A DNA stretch of 34,893 nucleotides, taken from Clostridiales bacterium PH28_bin88. Its GTDB lineage: Bacteria; Bacillota; PH28-bin88. Each line of letters begins with the position of its first letter. Positions within the stretch are counted from its first letter, which is position 1. Position numbers and translations under genes: made by a program. The notes under the pieces are model-generated. The model made no database searches and was not told the origin of the DNA. It saw only the letters and a list, made by a program, of their open reading frames with translations. Below, piece after piece: positions 8,679-16,767 of this stretch. The stretch lies in assembly GCA_000987045.1 (NCBI GenBank), contig LAKY01000037.1, forward strand, positions 1 through 34,893, read 5' to 3'.

Positions 8679-9674
8679 GTGGCGAGGAAAAAGAAGCTGT
8701 TGCCGCTAGCCGAGGCGGCGAGCCTGGTGAAAGACGGCGACCGGGTCTTTACCGGCGGTTGGACCGTGGTGCGAAAACCCATGGGGTTGGTTTACGAGTT
8801 GATCCGCCAGGGGAGAAAGGACCTGCACCTAGTTTCCAACCCGGGCGGACCGGAAATAGACCTCCTGGTGGGGGCCGGATGCGTCAGCCTCACGGAAACC
8901 AATTACATCGGGCATGAGGTATTCGGGCACCCCTACTGCTTCCGGAGGAAAATTGAGGAGGGAGCAAGCGGCTACCACCACGACGACTGGACGGTCCAGA
9001 CAGGCGCCCTGCGGATACTGGCGGGGGCCATGGGACTGCCCTTTTTGCCCACCTTCTCTCTCAAGGGTTCGGATATCATCAACCCGGAACTGGACCCGCT
9101 GAAGGAATTGCGGGGGGTAGACCCGCGCCTGCCCAAACAAAAGGTAGCCTTTATCCGGGACCCCTTCTGGGAGGGACAAGAAATGGTGCTGGTCCCGGCG
9201 CTCCGCCCGGACGTGTGTCTGATTCACGCCCAGGAAGCAGGTGAAGAGGGTACGGTAAGGATCCGGGGGGGCGCCTTTATGGATTACTACGCCGCCATGG
9301 CTTCCAAGGTGACTATTGTTACCGCCGAGACCATCGTCCCCGAAGAGTCCCTACGGGATTTGCCCGAAGCCAATACCATCCCCGCGCCCTTCATCCATGC
9401 AGTTGTGGAACTGCCCTACGGGGCACACCCCACAGCGGTGAGGGGTTTTTATGACAACGACCCGTGGTGGTTCAAAGATTACCTGGCGGCTTCCAAGGAG
9501 GAAGAAGCCTTTCAGTCATGGCTGGGGGAATGGGTGCTGGGCGTGAGGGACCATGACGAGTATCTCGGCAAGGTGGGGCTGAAGCGTCTCTTATCTTTGA
9601 AGGCCGATACGGTCAGAGGCTACAACCCGAACATCCGCCGGCGGTTGGACAGGTTGCGGGAGGTGAAGGAGTAA
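8679..9674 (+). CDS. Class I CoA-transferase, alpha subunit (GctA-like)
   Basis: This 331-aa protein is the alpha subunit of a two-subunit class I (family I) CoA-transferase, which moves CoA from an acyl-CoA donor to a free carboxylate. The N-terminal LVKDGDRVFTGG segment and the C-terminal AVVELPYGAHPTAV segment are typical of the glutaconate CoA-transferase A group. GTG at 8679 is chosen because GAGGTGAT at 8667-8674 is properly spaced; ATG at 8673 would lie inside that site. The stop overlaps the start of the beta subunit. It is the first gene after a sigma-54 promoter and is followed by a B12 mutase, so its acid substrate is probably the mutase's substrate. Glutaconate itself is not implied. 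Confidence 0.88.
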   Translation: MARKKKLLPLAEAASLVKDGDRVFTGGWTVVRKPMGLVYELIRQGRKDLHLVSNPGGPEIDLLVGAGCVSLTETNYIGHEVFGHPYCFRRKIEEGASGYHHDDWTVQTGALRILAGAMGLPFLPTFSLKGSDIINPELDPLKELRGVDPRLPKQKVAFIRDPFWEGQEMVLVPALRPDVCLIHAQEAGEEGTVRIRGGAFMDYYAAMASKVTIVTAETIVPEESLRDLPEANTIPAPFIHAVVELPYGAHPTAVRGFYDNDPWWFKDYLAASKEEEAFQSWLGEWVLGVRDHDEYLGKVGLKRLLSLKADTVRGYNPNIRRRLDRLREVKE

Positions 9675-10507
9675 TGACCGTGAGAGTATCCGGTGACGGG
9701 CATGGAAACGGTTTTGCCGGTAAGGGCAGCTATAAGGGGCCGGAGATGATGGTGGTCGCGGCCAGCCGGCTGCTGCAAAACGGTGAGATGGCCCTGGTGG
9801 GAACCGGCATACCCCTGGTGGGGGCAATGTTGGCCAAGCACACCCACGCCCCTGAAATGGTATTAGTCATGGAAGCTGTGGCCTTTGACAGCAGGCCGCT
9901 GGCGCTTCCCTTTTGCGTGGCTGACCCGCGCGGGGTATACCGCACCCCCTGGACCCCGACCGCCGTTGAGGTGATGGGGCAGTTGCTGCAAAACAGGCGG
10001 ATTGATGTGGGGTTTTTGGGAGGCGCCCAGGTGGATAAGTACGGGAACATCAATTCCACGTGCATGGGGCCGTACCTGCGCCCGCACAAGCGGTTCGAGG
10101 GTTCCGGCGGCGCCATGGACATTGCCGCCATGGCCGGGCGGACAATCATCATCATGATCCACGAGCAGCGGAGGTTTGTCGAACAGGTGGACTACATCAC
10201 CAGCCCGGGCTGGAAATGCAGGGACTACCGGACCGGTAAACTGATCGACCGGCGGGAACTGGGCATGTGGGGCGGACCCTACGCCGTGGTTTCCACCATG
10301 GGCGTAATGAAATTTGACGACGGGACCCACGAGATGTACCTGGCCGAGTACTTTGAAGACCTGGGCATCACCCCGCAGGTGGTCAGGGAAAACACCGGTT
10401 TTACCATCGATGTCAGCCGGGCCAAACCCGCTGCCCCGCCCTTGCTTGAAGAGTTGCACGTCCTGCGGACAGTGGTGGACCCCGAAGGAATCTACATGAA
10501 GTATTAG
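9674..10507 (+). CDS. Class I CoA-transferase, beta subunit (GctB-like)
   Basis: The 277-aa partner of the preceding subunit starts within its TAA stop (TAATG, 1-nt overlap), so the two are translationally coupled. In this family the beta subunit carries the catalytic glutamate that forms the glutamyl-CoA thioester; Glu67 in the segment LVMEAVAF is the candidate. The later GFLGGAQVDKYGNINST segment is the conserved 'GGAQVD.YGN.N' signature of CoA-transferase beta subunits. The N-terminus has about 20 extra Gly-rich residues before the fold begins. The gene precedes the mutase large subunit by 38 nt in the same operon. Confidence 0.88.
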   Translation: MTVRVSGDGHGNGFAGKGSYKGPEMMVVAASRLLQNGEMALVGTGIPLVGAMLAKHTHAPEMVLVMEAVAFDSRPLALPFCVADPRGVYRTPWTPTAVEVMGQLLQNRRIDVGFLGGAQVDKYGNINSTCMGPYLRPHKRFEGSGGAMDIAAMAGRTIIIMIHEQRRFVEQVDYITSPGWKCRDYRTGKLIDRRELGMWGGPYAVVSTMGVMKFDDGTHEMYLAEYFEDLGITPQVVRENTGFTIDVSRAKPAAPPLLEELHVLRTVVDPEGIYMKY

Positions 10508-10545
10508 CGGACCTGTAGAAGAAAAAGAATGGGAGGTACGGAGTT

Positions 10546-12240
10546 ATGACTGACGCCAAAGTGCATCTTTTCAATCCTGAAGCCATCTCCAAGTTAAGGG
10601 AAGAGAGCGAGAAATGGCAGCGGGAAACCCTGAAGGACAAGGGAGGTGCGGGCGAATACTTTACCGAGTCAGGCATTCCCATTGATCTGGTGTATACCCC
10701 GGAAGCGATTGCCTGGCAGGATTTTTTACAGGACACCGGTTATCCGGGGCAACCCCCCTTTATCCGGGGTGTATACCCTAACATGTACCGGGGCCGTTTG
10801 TTTACCGTGCGGCAACTGGCCGGTTTCGGCGCTCCGGAAGACTGCAACGAGAGGATCAAGTTCCTGCTGGCTAACGGGGCCACGGGGGTAAACATTGTCT
10901 TTGATCTGCCGACCATTCGCGGTTACAACTCCGATGACCCGGAAGCCGAAGGCAACGTGGGCCAGTGCGGTGTGACCATTGACTCCCTGGAGGACATGGA
11001 GAGGTTGTTCGACCAGGTGCCGGTCGACCAGGTATCCGTCTCCCTGGTGACACACCTGCCCAGCGTAACTGTGGCCCTGCTGTCCATGTACCTGGTCATG
11101 GCGGAAAAACGGGGCATACCTTTTGAGAAGCTGGCCGGCACTACGCAAAACGACTTTCTGATGGAAACCACCGTGGGAAGCGGGCCGGAAATCCTGCCTC
11201 CCAGGGCCTCGTTCCGCCTCCAGTGCGATGCCATCGAGTACGCCGCCAGGCACCTGCCCCGGTGGAACCCTGTCAGTTACAACGGCTATAACCTGCGGGA
11301 AGCCGGCACCAACGCCGTCCAGGAAGTGGCGGTGGCCATTGCCAACGCCATCGCCACCGCCGAGGAGCTGATCAGGCGGGGCCTGCCCGTCGACGCCTTC
11401 GCCCGCCGGATGTCCTTCTTCTGGGACCTGTGCAACGACTTTTTTGAAGAAATCGCCAAGTGCCGGGCATCGAGGAAGGTCTTCTACGAAGTGATGCAAA
11501 ACAGGTTCCAAGCCAAAGACGAACGGTCATGCTTGATGCGATACCACGTGCAGACCGCCGGTATCACCCTTACCAAAGTAGAGCCACTTAACAACATCGC
11601 CCGGTCCGCCGTTCAAGGCCTGGCGGCGATCCTGGGCGGCGCCCAGTCCCTGCATATCGATTCTTACGACGAGGCGTATTCGGCGCCCACTGAACAGGCT
11701 GCCCTGGTATCCCTTCGCACCCAGCAGATCCTGCAGGTGGAGACCAACGTGGTCAACACCGTGGACCCCCTGGCGGGGTCCTACTATGTGGAATACCTGA
11801 CCGGTGAAATGGCGAAGCGAATCAAGGAGTATGTGGCGGAGATCGAAAAACGGGGCGGACTGGTGAAAGCGGTGGATGACGGCTGGCTGCACCGGGAGAT
11901 TTCCAACTACGCCTACATGCAGCAGCGAGCCATTGAAAAGGGCGAGAAAAAGATCGTCGGGGTAAACTACATGAAAAGCGCCGACGCGCACCTGGGGCAG
12001 ATCGAAGTATTCCGTTACCCGGAAACCGAGGAACGGCAGAAAGCCAAGCTCCGCGCCCTGCGCGAAAGCCGGGACAACGACCGCTTGACCGCTGCGCTGG
12101 AAGTCTTAAAGGCTAAATGCGGGACTACGGAAAACCTCATGCCATACGTTGTCGAAGCTGTGCGGGCGAATGCGACTCTGGGTGAAATAGAGGAAGTGTT
12201 CCGCCGGGAATTTGGCCTGTGGCAGTTTCCTCTGGCTTAG
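10546..12240 (+). CDS. Coenzyme B12-dependent acyl-CoA mutase, large (substrate) subunit, atypical active site
   Basis: The 564-aa product aligns over its length with the TIM-barrel part of methylmalonyl-CoA mutase-type enzymes: MYRGRLFTVRQLAGFG, FDLPTIRGYNSD, GTTQNDFLMET, QTAGITLTKVEPLNN, GGAQSLHIDSYDEA and NTVDPLAGSYYVE. Substrate-selecting positions differ from characterised enzymes. The position of methylmalonyl-CoA mutase Tyr89 (Phe in isobutyryl-, Ile in 2-hydroxyisobutyryl-CoA mutase) is Leu91. That of Arg207 is Gly211. The hydroxyisobutyryl mutase Asp117 position is Val118. The GYH histidine (His244) is Asn249 in GYNLREAG. Methylmalonyl-CoA is therefore unlikely; an uncharged branched acyl-CoA is possible (inference). 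The cobalamin domain is the separate next gene. GGGAGG lies 13 nt before the ATG at 10546. Confidence 0.9.
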   Translation: MTDAKVHLFNPEAISKLREESEKWQRETLKDKGGAGEYFTESGIPIDLVYTPEAIAWQDFLQDTGYPGQPPFIRGVYPNMYRGRLFTVRQLAGFGAPEDCNERIKFLLANGATGVNIVFDLPTIRGYNSDDPEAEGNVGQCGVTIDSLEDMERLFDQVPVDQVSVSLVTHLPSVTVALLSMYLVMAEKRGIPFEKLAGTTQNDFLMETTVGSGPEILPPRASFRLQCDAIEYAARHLPRWNPVSYNGYNLREAGTNAVQEVAVAIANAIATAEELIRRGLPVDAFARRMSFFWDLCNDFFEEIAKCRASRKVFYEVMQNRFQAKDERSCLMRYHVQTAGITLTKVEPLNNIARSAVQGLAAILGGAQSLHIDSYDEAYSAPTEQAALVSLRTQQILQVETNVVNTVDPLAGSYYVEYLTGEMAKRIKEYVAEIEKRGGLVKAVDDGWLHREISNYAYMQQRAIEKGEKKIVGVNYMKSADAHLGQIEVFRYPETEERQKAKLRALRESRDNDRLTAALEVLKAKCGTTENLMPYVVEAVRANATLGEIEEVFRREFGLWQFPLA

Positions 12241-12258
12241 AGAAGGGAGAGGCATGCA

Positions 12259-12666
12259 ATGAATAAAAGGATCAAGGTCGTGATGGCGAAGCTTGGGCTG
12301 GATATTCACTGGCGGGGGGCGGTAGCGGTGTCAAGGCTCCTGCGGGACGCGGGGATGGAAGTTGTGTATCTTGGAAACCAGTTCCCGGAGGCCATTGTCA
12401 GTGCCGCCATCCAGGAGGGAGCGGACGTGGTGGGGTTGAGCACCCTGGGCGGCAACCACTTGACTCTGGGGCCCAAGGTGGTCCGGCTGCTCCGCGACCA
12501 GGGTATGGATGACGTGATGGTGCTGATGGGTGGGGTAATCCCCCCGGATGACTTCCCGGCGTTAAAAAAAGCGGGGATCACGGAGGTGTTCGGTCCCGAG
12601 ACCACCATTGAAGAAATCGTCAACTGCATTCACGACGGCATCAAACTCCGCGAGAGCGTGAGTTAA
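12259..12666 (+). CDS. Coenzyme B12-binding small subunit of the acyl-CoA mutase
   Basis: The 135-aa protein is a stand-alone cobalamin-binding domain of the mutase C-terminal type. It has the base-off/His-on signature DxHxxG (Asp15, His17, Gly20) preceded by Lys11, the SxL motif (Ser61-Thr-Leu63) and the later GG in MGGVIPPDDF (91-92). These positions bind the cobalt through His17 and the nucleotide tail. Starting 18 nt after the large subunit with GGGAG as ribosome-binding site, it completes an alpha/beta mutase like isobutyryl- or 2-hydroxyisobutyryl-CoA mutase. The operon has no MeaB-type chaperone or epimerase gene. A dispersed repeat and a hairpin follow. Confidence 0.95.
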   Translation: MNKRIKVVMAKLGLDIHWRGAVAVSRLLRDAGMEVVYLGNQFPEAIVSAAIQEGADVVGLSTLGGNHLTLGPKVVRLLRDQGMDDVMVLMGGVIPPDDFPALKKAGITEVFGPETTIEEIVNCIHDGIKLRESVS

Positions 12667-12675
12667 TCTCATCTT

Positions 12676-12788
12676 CAGTCAGACCAAGAAGTCATAAGTC
12701 AGCCACGCGACTGGACTCTGTGGCTGGCAAACGACCCGAAAGGAATACCCGGATCTGACCTCCCACCTCCGACTTCCGACCTCCCACT
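12676..12788 (+). repeat. Dispersed ~105-bp repeat, copy 2
   Basis: This copy is closely similar to 7334-7440 in the same orientation, with the shared interior GCCACGCGAC and AAACGACCCGAAAGGAATAC and the same CTGACCTCCCACCTCC end, here extended by one more GACTTCCGACCTCCCAC unit. It lies directly after the mutase small-subunit gene. Confidence 0.8.
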
Positions 12789-12829
12789 TGACCGGCAAGC
12801 CCGCCGTGGGCACCGGTCAATTGCTTTTA
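12788..12829 (+). terminator. Probable terminator after the mutase operon
   Basis: TTGACCGG (12788-12795) and CCGGTCAA (12813-12820) form an 8-bp stem with an inner CCC/GGG pairing, followed by TTGCTTTT. The T-run is interrupted. A TATAAT at 12834-12839 follows and may be a -10 box for the activator gene, though no good -35 was seen. The rest of the 12667-12982 gap is the dispersed repeat and untranslated leader. Confidence 0.55.
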
Positions 12830-12982
12830 ACGGTATAATTTTCAAGAGGCAGCCAGTAAACGGCACGAGGAGGATTGTACCCCTCGCTGCTAGAATACTT
12901 ACACAGCATTTTATTGATGACTTTTAAACACAGTTCGGGCGATCCTGGATGTCAATTCCGAGGGGGAAGGGGTTTAGAGCTG

Positions 12983-14425
12983 ATGCGGGAGTGTTACAGG
13001 ATGAGTGCCGCGGACTTGGAACCCGGTGCGGTAATCACCCTTTTTCTCACCATCCTGGAGAAAGTGTTGGAAATCAACCGTGAATTGAACGATGTCATTG
13101 ACTTGAGTGCCGATGGCCTGGTGGTGTCGGACAGTGACGGCACCTTGCTGCGGATGAACAAGGCCTACGAGCAGATTGTGGGGGTGAAGGCCCAGGACTT
13201 TATCGGAAAACCCGCTGCCGAGTTGAAGAAGTGCGGGGTGCTTCCCGAAGTGGTAACCACGCGGGTGCTGGAAAGCGGCAAACAGGAAAACCTTTGCCTG
13301 CGAATTAGGGGGCGGGAGGTGCTGCTCACCGGCCGGCCCATCTTCGACGATGAAGGGAAGATCTTCCGGGTAGTGGCGACCATCAGGGATCTGAACGAGT
13401 TGAACATGTTAAAGGAACAGGTTCAGACCTTTAAAGAGCTGCACGACCGTTACCTGGCCGAACTCGCCCAGCTCCGTGCCAAAGAGGTCAAGGTCGATAT
13501 CGTGGCGGACAGCGCGGCGATGCGCCGCACCATGGACCTAGCCTTAAAGATGGCTCAAGTGGAGTCCAACGTGCTGATCACAGGGGAATCCGGCACGGGA
13601 AAGGAAGTAGTAGCCAAACTGATTCACCGCGCCAGCCAGAGAAGAGATGGACCCTTCATCACGATTAATTGCGGGGCCATTCCGCCGGCGTTGCTGGAAT
13701 CCGAACTGTTTGGTTATGAACCCGGCGCTTTTACCGGGGCGAAACGTTCCGGGAAACCCGGTTTGTTTGAGACCGCCCAGGGCGGGACCATTTTTCTCGA
13801 CGAAGTGGCGGAAATGCCGCTGGACTTACAGGTCAAGCTCCTGCGGGTCATTCAGGAACGCGTATGTTTCCGGCTGGGGGGCCACAAACCCGTCGCCCTC
13901 GACGTGAGGATTATTGCGGCTACAAACAAGAATCTGCCCGAGATGATCGCCGGGGGCCTCTTCCGGGAGGACCTCTTCTACCGGTTGAATGTGGTCCAGA
14001 TATTCATTCCCCCGTTGCGGGAGCGGAAAGAGGACATTCCTTCACTGGTGATGCACTTCTTGGCCAAATTCAACAAGAAATATCATTTCCAGAAGAGGAT
14101 TTCGCCGGAAGCTATGGGTGGACTTTTGCATTACTCGTGGCCCGGCAACGTAAGGGAACTGGAGAATACCATCGAGCGGATGGTGGTGTTGAGTGCCGGG
14201 GACACGATTGAACCCCAGTTGTTGAGTGAAAACGGGCCGGAGTTTCGCACTCCCCCTACGGGTTCGAGGCTGCTTCGCGATGTGATGGAAGAAACGGAGA
14301 AAATCATGCTTGTTTCCGCTTATGAAAAACACGGCAGCACGAGAACGGTTGCCAGGGCACTGGGCATCAGTCAACCTTCGGTTGTCAGGAAGCTGCGGAA
14401 ATACGGATACAAAATCAGGGAGTAG
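12983..14425 (+). CDS. Sigma-54-dependent transcriptional activator, PAS-AAA-Fis
   Basis: The protein (480 aa from this start) is an enhancer-binding activator. It has an N-terminal PAS domain (about 35-140, with ADGLVVSDSDGTLLRMNKAY), an AAA+ domain with Walker A GESGTGKE (201-208), the sigma-54-contact loop GAFTGA (248-253) and Walker B GTIFLDE, and a C-terminal Fis-type helix-turn-helix (STRTVARALGISQPSVVRKL). No receiver domain is present, so it probably senses a small ligand through PAS. ATG at 12983 is preferred, with AAGGGG about 10 nt upstream; the frame is open back to 12875 and ATG 13001 is possible. It lies between two operons with sigma-54 promoters, its likely targets. Confidence 0.9.
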   Translation: MRECYRMSAADLEPGAVITLFLTILEKVLEINRELNDVIDLSADGLVVSDSDGTLLRMNKAYEQIVGVKAQDFIGKPAAELKKCGVLPEVVTTRVLESGKQENLCLRIRGREVLLTGRPIFDDEGKIFRVVATIRDLNELNMLKEQVQTFKELHDRYLAELAQLRAKEVKVDIVADSAAMRRTMDLALKMAQVESNVLITGESGTGKEVVAKLIHRASQRRDGPFITINCGAIPPALLESELFGYEPGAFTGAKRSGKPGLFETAQGGTIFLDEVAEMPLDLQVKLLRVIQERVCFRLGGHKPVALDVRIIAATNKNLPEMIAGGLFREDLFYRLNVVQIFIPPLRERKEDIPSLVMHFLAKFNKKYHFQKRISPEAMGGLLHYSWPGNVRELENTIERMVVLSAGDTIEPQLLSENGPEFRTPPTGSRLLRDVMEETEKIMLVSAYEKHGSTRTVARALGISQPSVVRKLRKYGYKIRE

Positions 14426-14439
14426 GAAGGGGAGCTATA

Positions 14440-16518
14440 ATGATGAAGGTGCAAAAATACATGACCCCCGATCCGGTGACTCTCCGGCCTCAAGACAGCA
14501 TCTTCCTGGCGGCCAAGACCTTCCTGGCTCACCATGTCGATGGCGCTCCCATTGTTGACGAAAGGGGCCTTTTACTGGGTTTGATCACTAAAACCCACCT
14601 GTACCAGGCGATGACCGGTGGTTTGCCGCTTACTACCACGGTTGAGCGCGTGATGACTACCGGGGTGGTAACCGTCTCACCCGATGACGACCTGGACAAG
14701 GTTTTTTCTCTGGCGGTAAAAAGGCTGCCAGTGGTCGATAAAGAGGGGTACCTGGTGGGGATGATCACTGCCACTGACCTCTTGACGGCCTTCTACGACA
14801 AGTACCGGTCCGCTGTTGACCAGTTGCAGGCCATTCTGGACTCTGCCTATAACGGCATCATTGCGGTGGACCGGGAAGGGAAAATCATCTTGTTCAATCA
14901 GAAGGCCGAACTGCTGGTCGGGTGTAGCGCGGCGGAGGTAAAGGGTCTCCGGATCACTGAGGTGATCCCCAACAACGGGTTGATGGAGGTACTGCAGACC
15001 GGTGAACCCAGAACGGGACAGCGGCTGGTAGTGGGCTCAACAACGGTGATTTCGGACCGCACCCCCATCACCAGCCAGGGGCGTGTGATTGGGGCGCTGG
15101 CGGTGTTTCAGGACGTCAGCGAACTACAGAAAGCCATGGAAGAACTGGTTGATGTACGCAAATTCGCCCATACCCTGGAGACTATCCTGGAAACCGCCTA
15201 TGAAGGCATTATTGTAGTTGATCCCGACGGCATTGTCACCATGTTCAACCGGGCTTACGAGGATTTCCTGGGCATTAAACGGGAAGAAGTGATCGGCCGC
15301 CATGTCACGGAGGTAATCGAAAACACCCGCATGCACATTGTGGTCAAGACCGGTGTACCGGAGATCGGGTTGAAACAAAAGATCATGGGCCAGGAGATGG
15401 TGGTACAGCGCATTCCCATTTTTGAAGACAACCGGATCATCGGGGCGGTCGGCAAAGTAATGTTCAAGGACGTCAAAGACCTCCGGGCGATGGCCGAACG
15501 CCTGCATGCCCTGGAGAGCAAGGTGGAGTATTACGAGACGGAATTAAAGAAGATCAGGGGTTCCAAGTATACCTTTGACCACATTGTCGGGACCAGCGGG
15601 AAAATGCTGGCGGTCAAGAACATGGCCCTGAAAGCGGCTCAGGGGCACTCCAACGTCTTAATCACAGGCGAGAGCGGGACAGGCAAAGAACTCCTGGCCC
15701 ATGCCATCCACCATGCGAGCCCAAGGGCATCGGGACCGTTCATCCGGCTGAACTGTGCCGCCATTCCTCAAGACCTGCTGGAGGCGGAACTGTTCGGCTA
15801 CGAAGAAGGAGCTTTCACCGGGGCGAGGAAGAGGGGTAAACCGGGGAAGTTTGAACTGGCCAACCGTGGTACCATTTTCCTGGACGAGATCGGGGACATG
15901 CCGCTTCCCATGCAGGCCAAGATTCTCCGGGTGCTGCAGGAGAAAGAGATCGAACGGGTGGGAGGGGTGGAAACCCTTAAGGTGGATGTCCGGGTGGTAG
16001 CCGCTACCAACAAGGACCTGCAAGAACTGGTGGAACAAAAACTCTTCCGTAACGACCTGTTTTACCGGTTGAACGTGATCACTCTGGCCATCCCTCCCCT
16101 CAGGGAGCGAAACGAAGACATCCCCATCCTTGCCCAGTACTGGCTGGAAAAGCTCTGCGACGAAATGGGTATTCCGGGTAAGAGATTTGCCCCGGAAGCC
16201 CTGGAGTACTTCAGGGCTTACCAGTGGCGCGGCAACGTGCGCGAAATGATCAACACCGTGGAAAGGCTCGTCAATACAGTGGACAAAACCGTGATCGAGG
16301 GGCAGGACCTCCCGGCCGGCATTACCGGGTGGAACCAGGCAGAGCGGGATACGCCGGCGGCGAGGGGGACACTGGAAAAGTCCCTTTGTGACACCGAACG
16401 CAGCAGCCTCCTGGAGGCCATGGAAAAAGCGGGGGGTAACAAAACGGTAGCGGCCCGGATACTCGGTATTCACCGCTCCACCCTTTATGACAAGCTTCAT
16501 AAATACGGACTGGCGTAA
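14440..16518 (+). CDS. Sigma-54-dependent activator with CBS pair and two PAS domains
   Basis: The 692-aa protein begins with two CBS motifs (about 5-60 and 66-120; YMTPDPVTLRPQDS and VMTTGVVTVSPDDDL). Two PAS domains follow (about 126-232 and 245-350; NGIIAVDREGKIILFNQKAE and YEGIIVVDPDGIVTMFNRAY). Then comes an AAA+ domain with Walker A GESGTGKE (410-417), GAFTGA (457-462) and Walker B GTIFLDE (477-483), and a Fis-type helix-turn-helix at the C-terminus (GGNKTVAARILGIHRSTLYD). CBS pairs usually bind adenine nucleotides or S-adenosyl compounds, so this activator may combine an energy or adenosyl signal with an acid signal (inference). It starts 14 nt after the previous activator with AAGGGGAG as ribosome-binding site and lies directly upstream of the second sigma-54 operon. 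Confidence 0.92.
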   Translation: MMKVQKYMTPDPVTLRPQDSIFLAAKTFLAHHVDGAPIVDERGLLLGLITKTHLYQAMTGGLPLTTTVERVMTTGVVTVSPDDDLDKVFSLAVKRLPVVDKEGYLVGMITATDLLTAFYDKYRSAVDQLQAILDSAYNGIIAVDREGKIILFNQKAELLVGCSAAEVKGLRITEVIPNNGLMEVLQTGEPRTGQRLVVGSTTVISDRTPITSQGRVIGALAVFQDVSELQKAMEELVDVRKFAHTLETILETAYEGIIVVDPDGIVTMFNRAYEDFLGIKREEVIGRHVTEVIENTRMHIVVKTGVPEIGLKQKIMGQEMVVQRIPIFEDNRIIGAVGKVMFKDVKDLRAMAERLHALESKVEYYETELKKIRGSKYTFDHIVGTSGKMLAVKNMALKAAQGHSNVLITGESGTGKELLAHAIHHASPRASGPFIRLNCAAIPQDLLEAELFGYEEGAFTGARKRGKPGKFELANRGTIFLDEIGDMPLPMQAKILRVLQEKEIERVGGVETLKVDVRVVAATNKDLQELVEQKLFRNDLFYRLNVITLAIPPLRERNEDIPILAQYWLEKLCDEMGIPGKRFAPEALEYFRAYQWRGNVREMINTVERLVNTVDKTVIEGQDLPAGITGWNQAERDTPAARGTLEKSLCDTERSSLLEAMEKAGGNKTVAARILGIHRSTLYDKLHKYGLA

Positions 16519-16521
16519 CTA

Positions 16522-16688
16522 CTCAGGAGTCAGGAGTCAGAAGTCAGAAGTCAGAATGAGAGTACGGTTATCGTCTCGAAGCATTCTGAATTTTGCCCTG
16601 AAAATAGGCTCCGTCGTTTTCATGCTCTGATGGTGACGCCGCAGGCGTCGTGGGGGTCTGACTACTGATTACTGAATTCTGAATACCT
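16522..16688. repeat. Palindromic element built from degenerate TCAG-octamers
   Basis: The left end has four or five tandem units of the form TCAGGAG/TCAGAAG; the right end (about 16657-16688) has units such as TGACTACTGATTACTGAATT that are their inverse complement. The interior contains an ATTCTGAA echo and a GACGCC / GGCGTC hairpin. It follows the second activator gene and may end its transcript. The left-end units match those of the repeats at 7334 and 12676, but the interior differs. Confidence 0.55.
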
Positions 16689-16739
16689 GAATAGTAACAG
16701 CCTGGCTTAAATGGCCGGGTGGTCTTACCAAAAACTGCG

Positions 16740-16767
16740 GGTGTCGTCGGGAAACGCCGACGACACC
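16740..16767. promoter_or_regulatory. Perfect inverted repeat, candidate activator-binding site (UAS)
   Basis: GGTGTCGTCGG (16740-16750) and CCGACGACACC (16757-16767) form a perfect 11-bp inverted repeat around GAAACG. It lies about 165 bp upstream of the second sigma-54 promoter, a normal distance for an enhancer bound by a Fis-type activator. It is not followed by a T-run, so a terminator is less likely. The remainder of the 16519-17018 gap shows no gene. Confidence 0.45.

Noticed and set aside
9863..10459. Minus-strand 198-aa frame opposite the CoA-transferase beta subunit
   Set aside because: It lies wholly within a conserved gene and has no family resemblance.
16522..16560. Possible CRISPR-like tandem repeats (TCAGGAGTCAGAAG units)
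   Set aside because: Units are only 7-8 bp, directly abutting, with no spacers and no cas genes.
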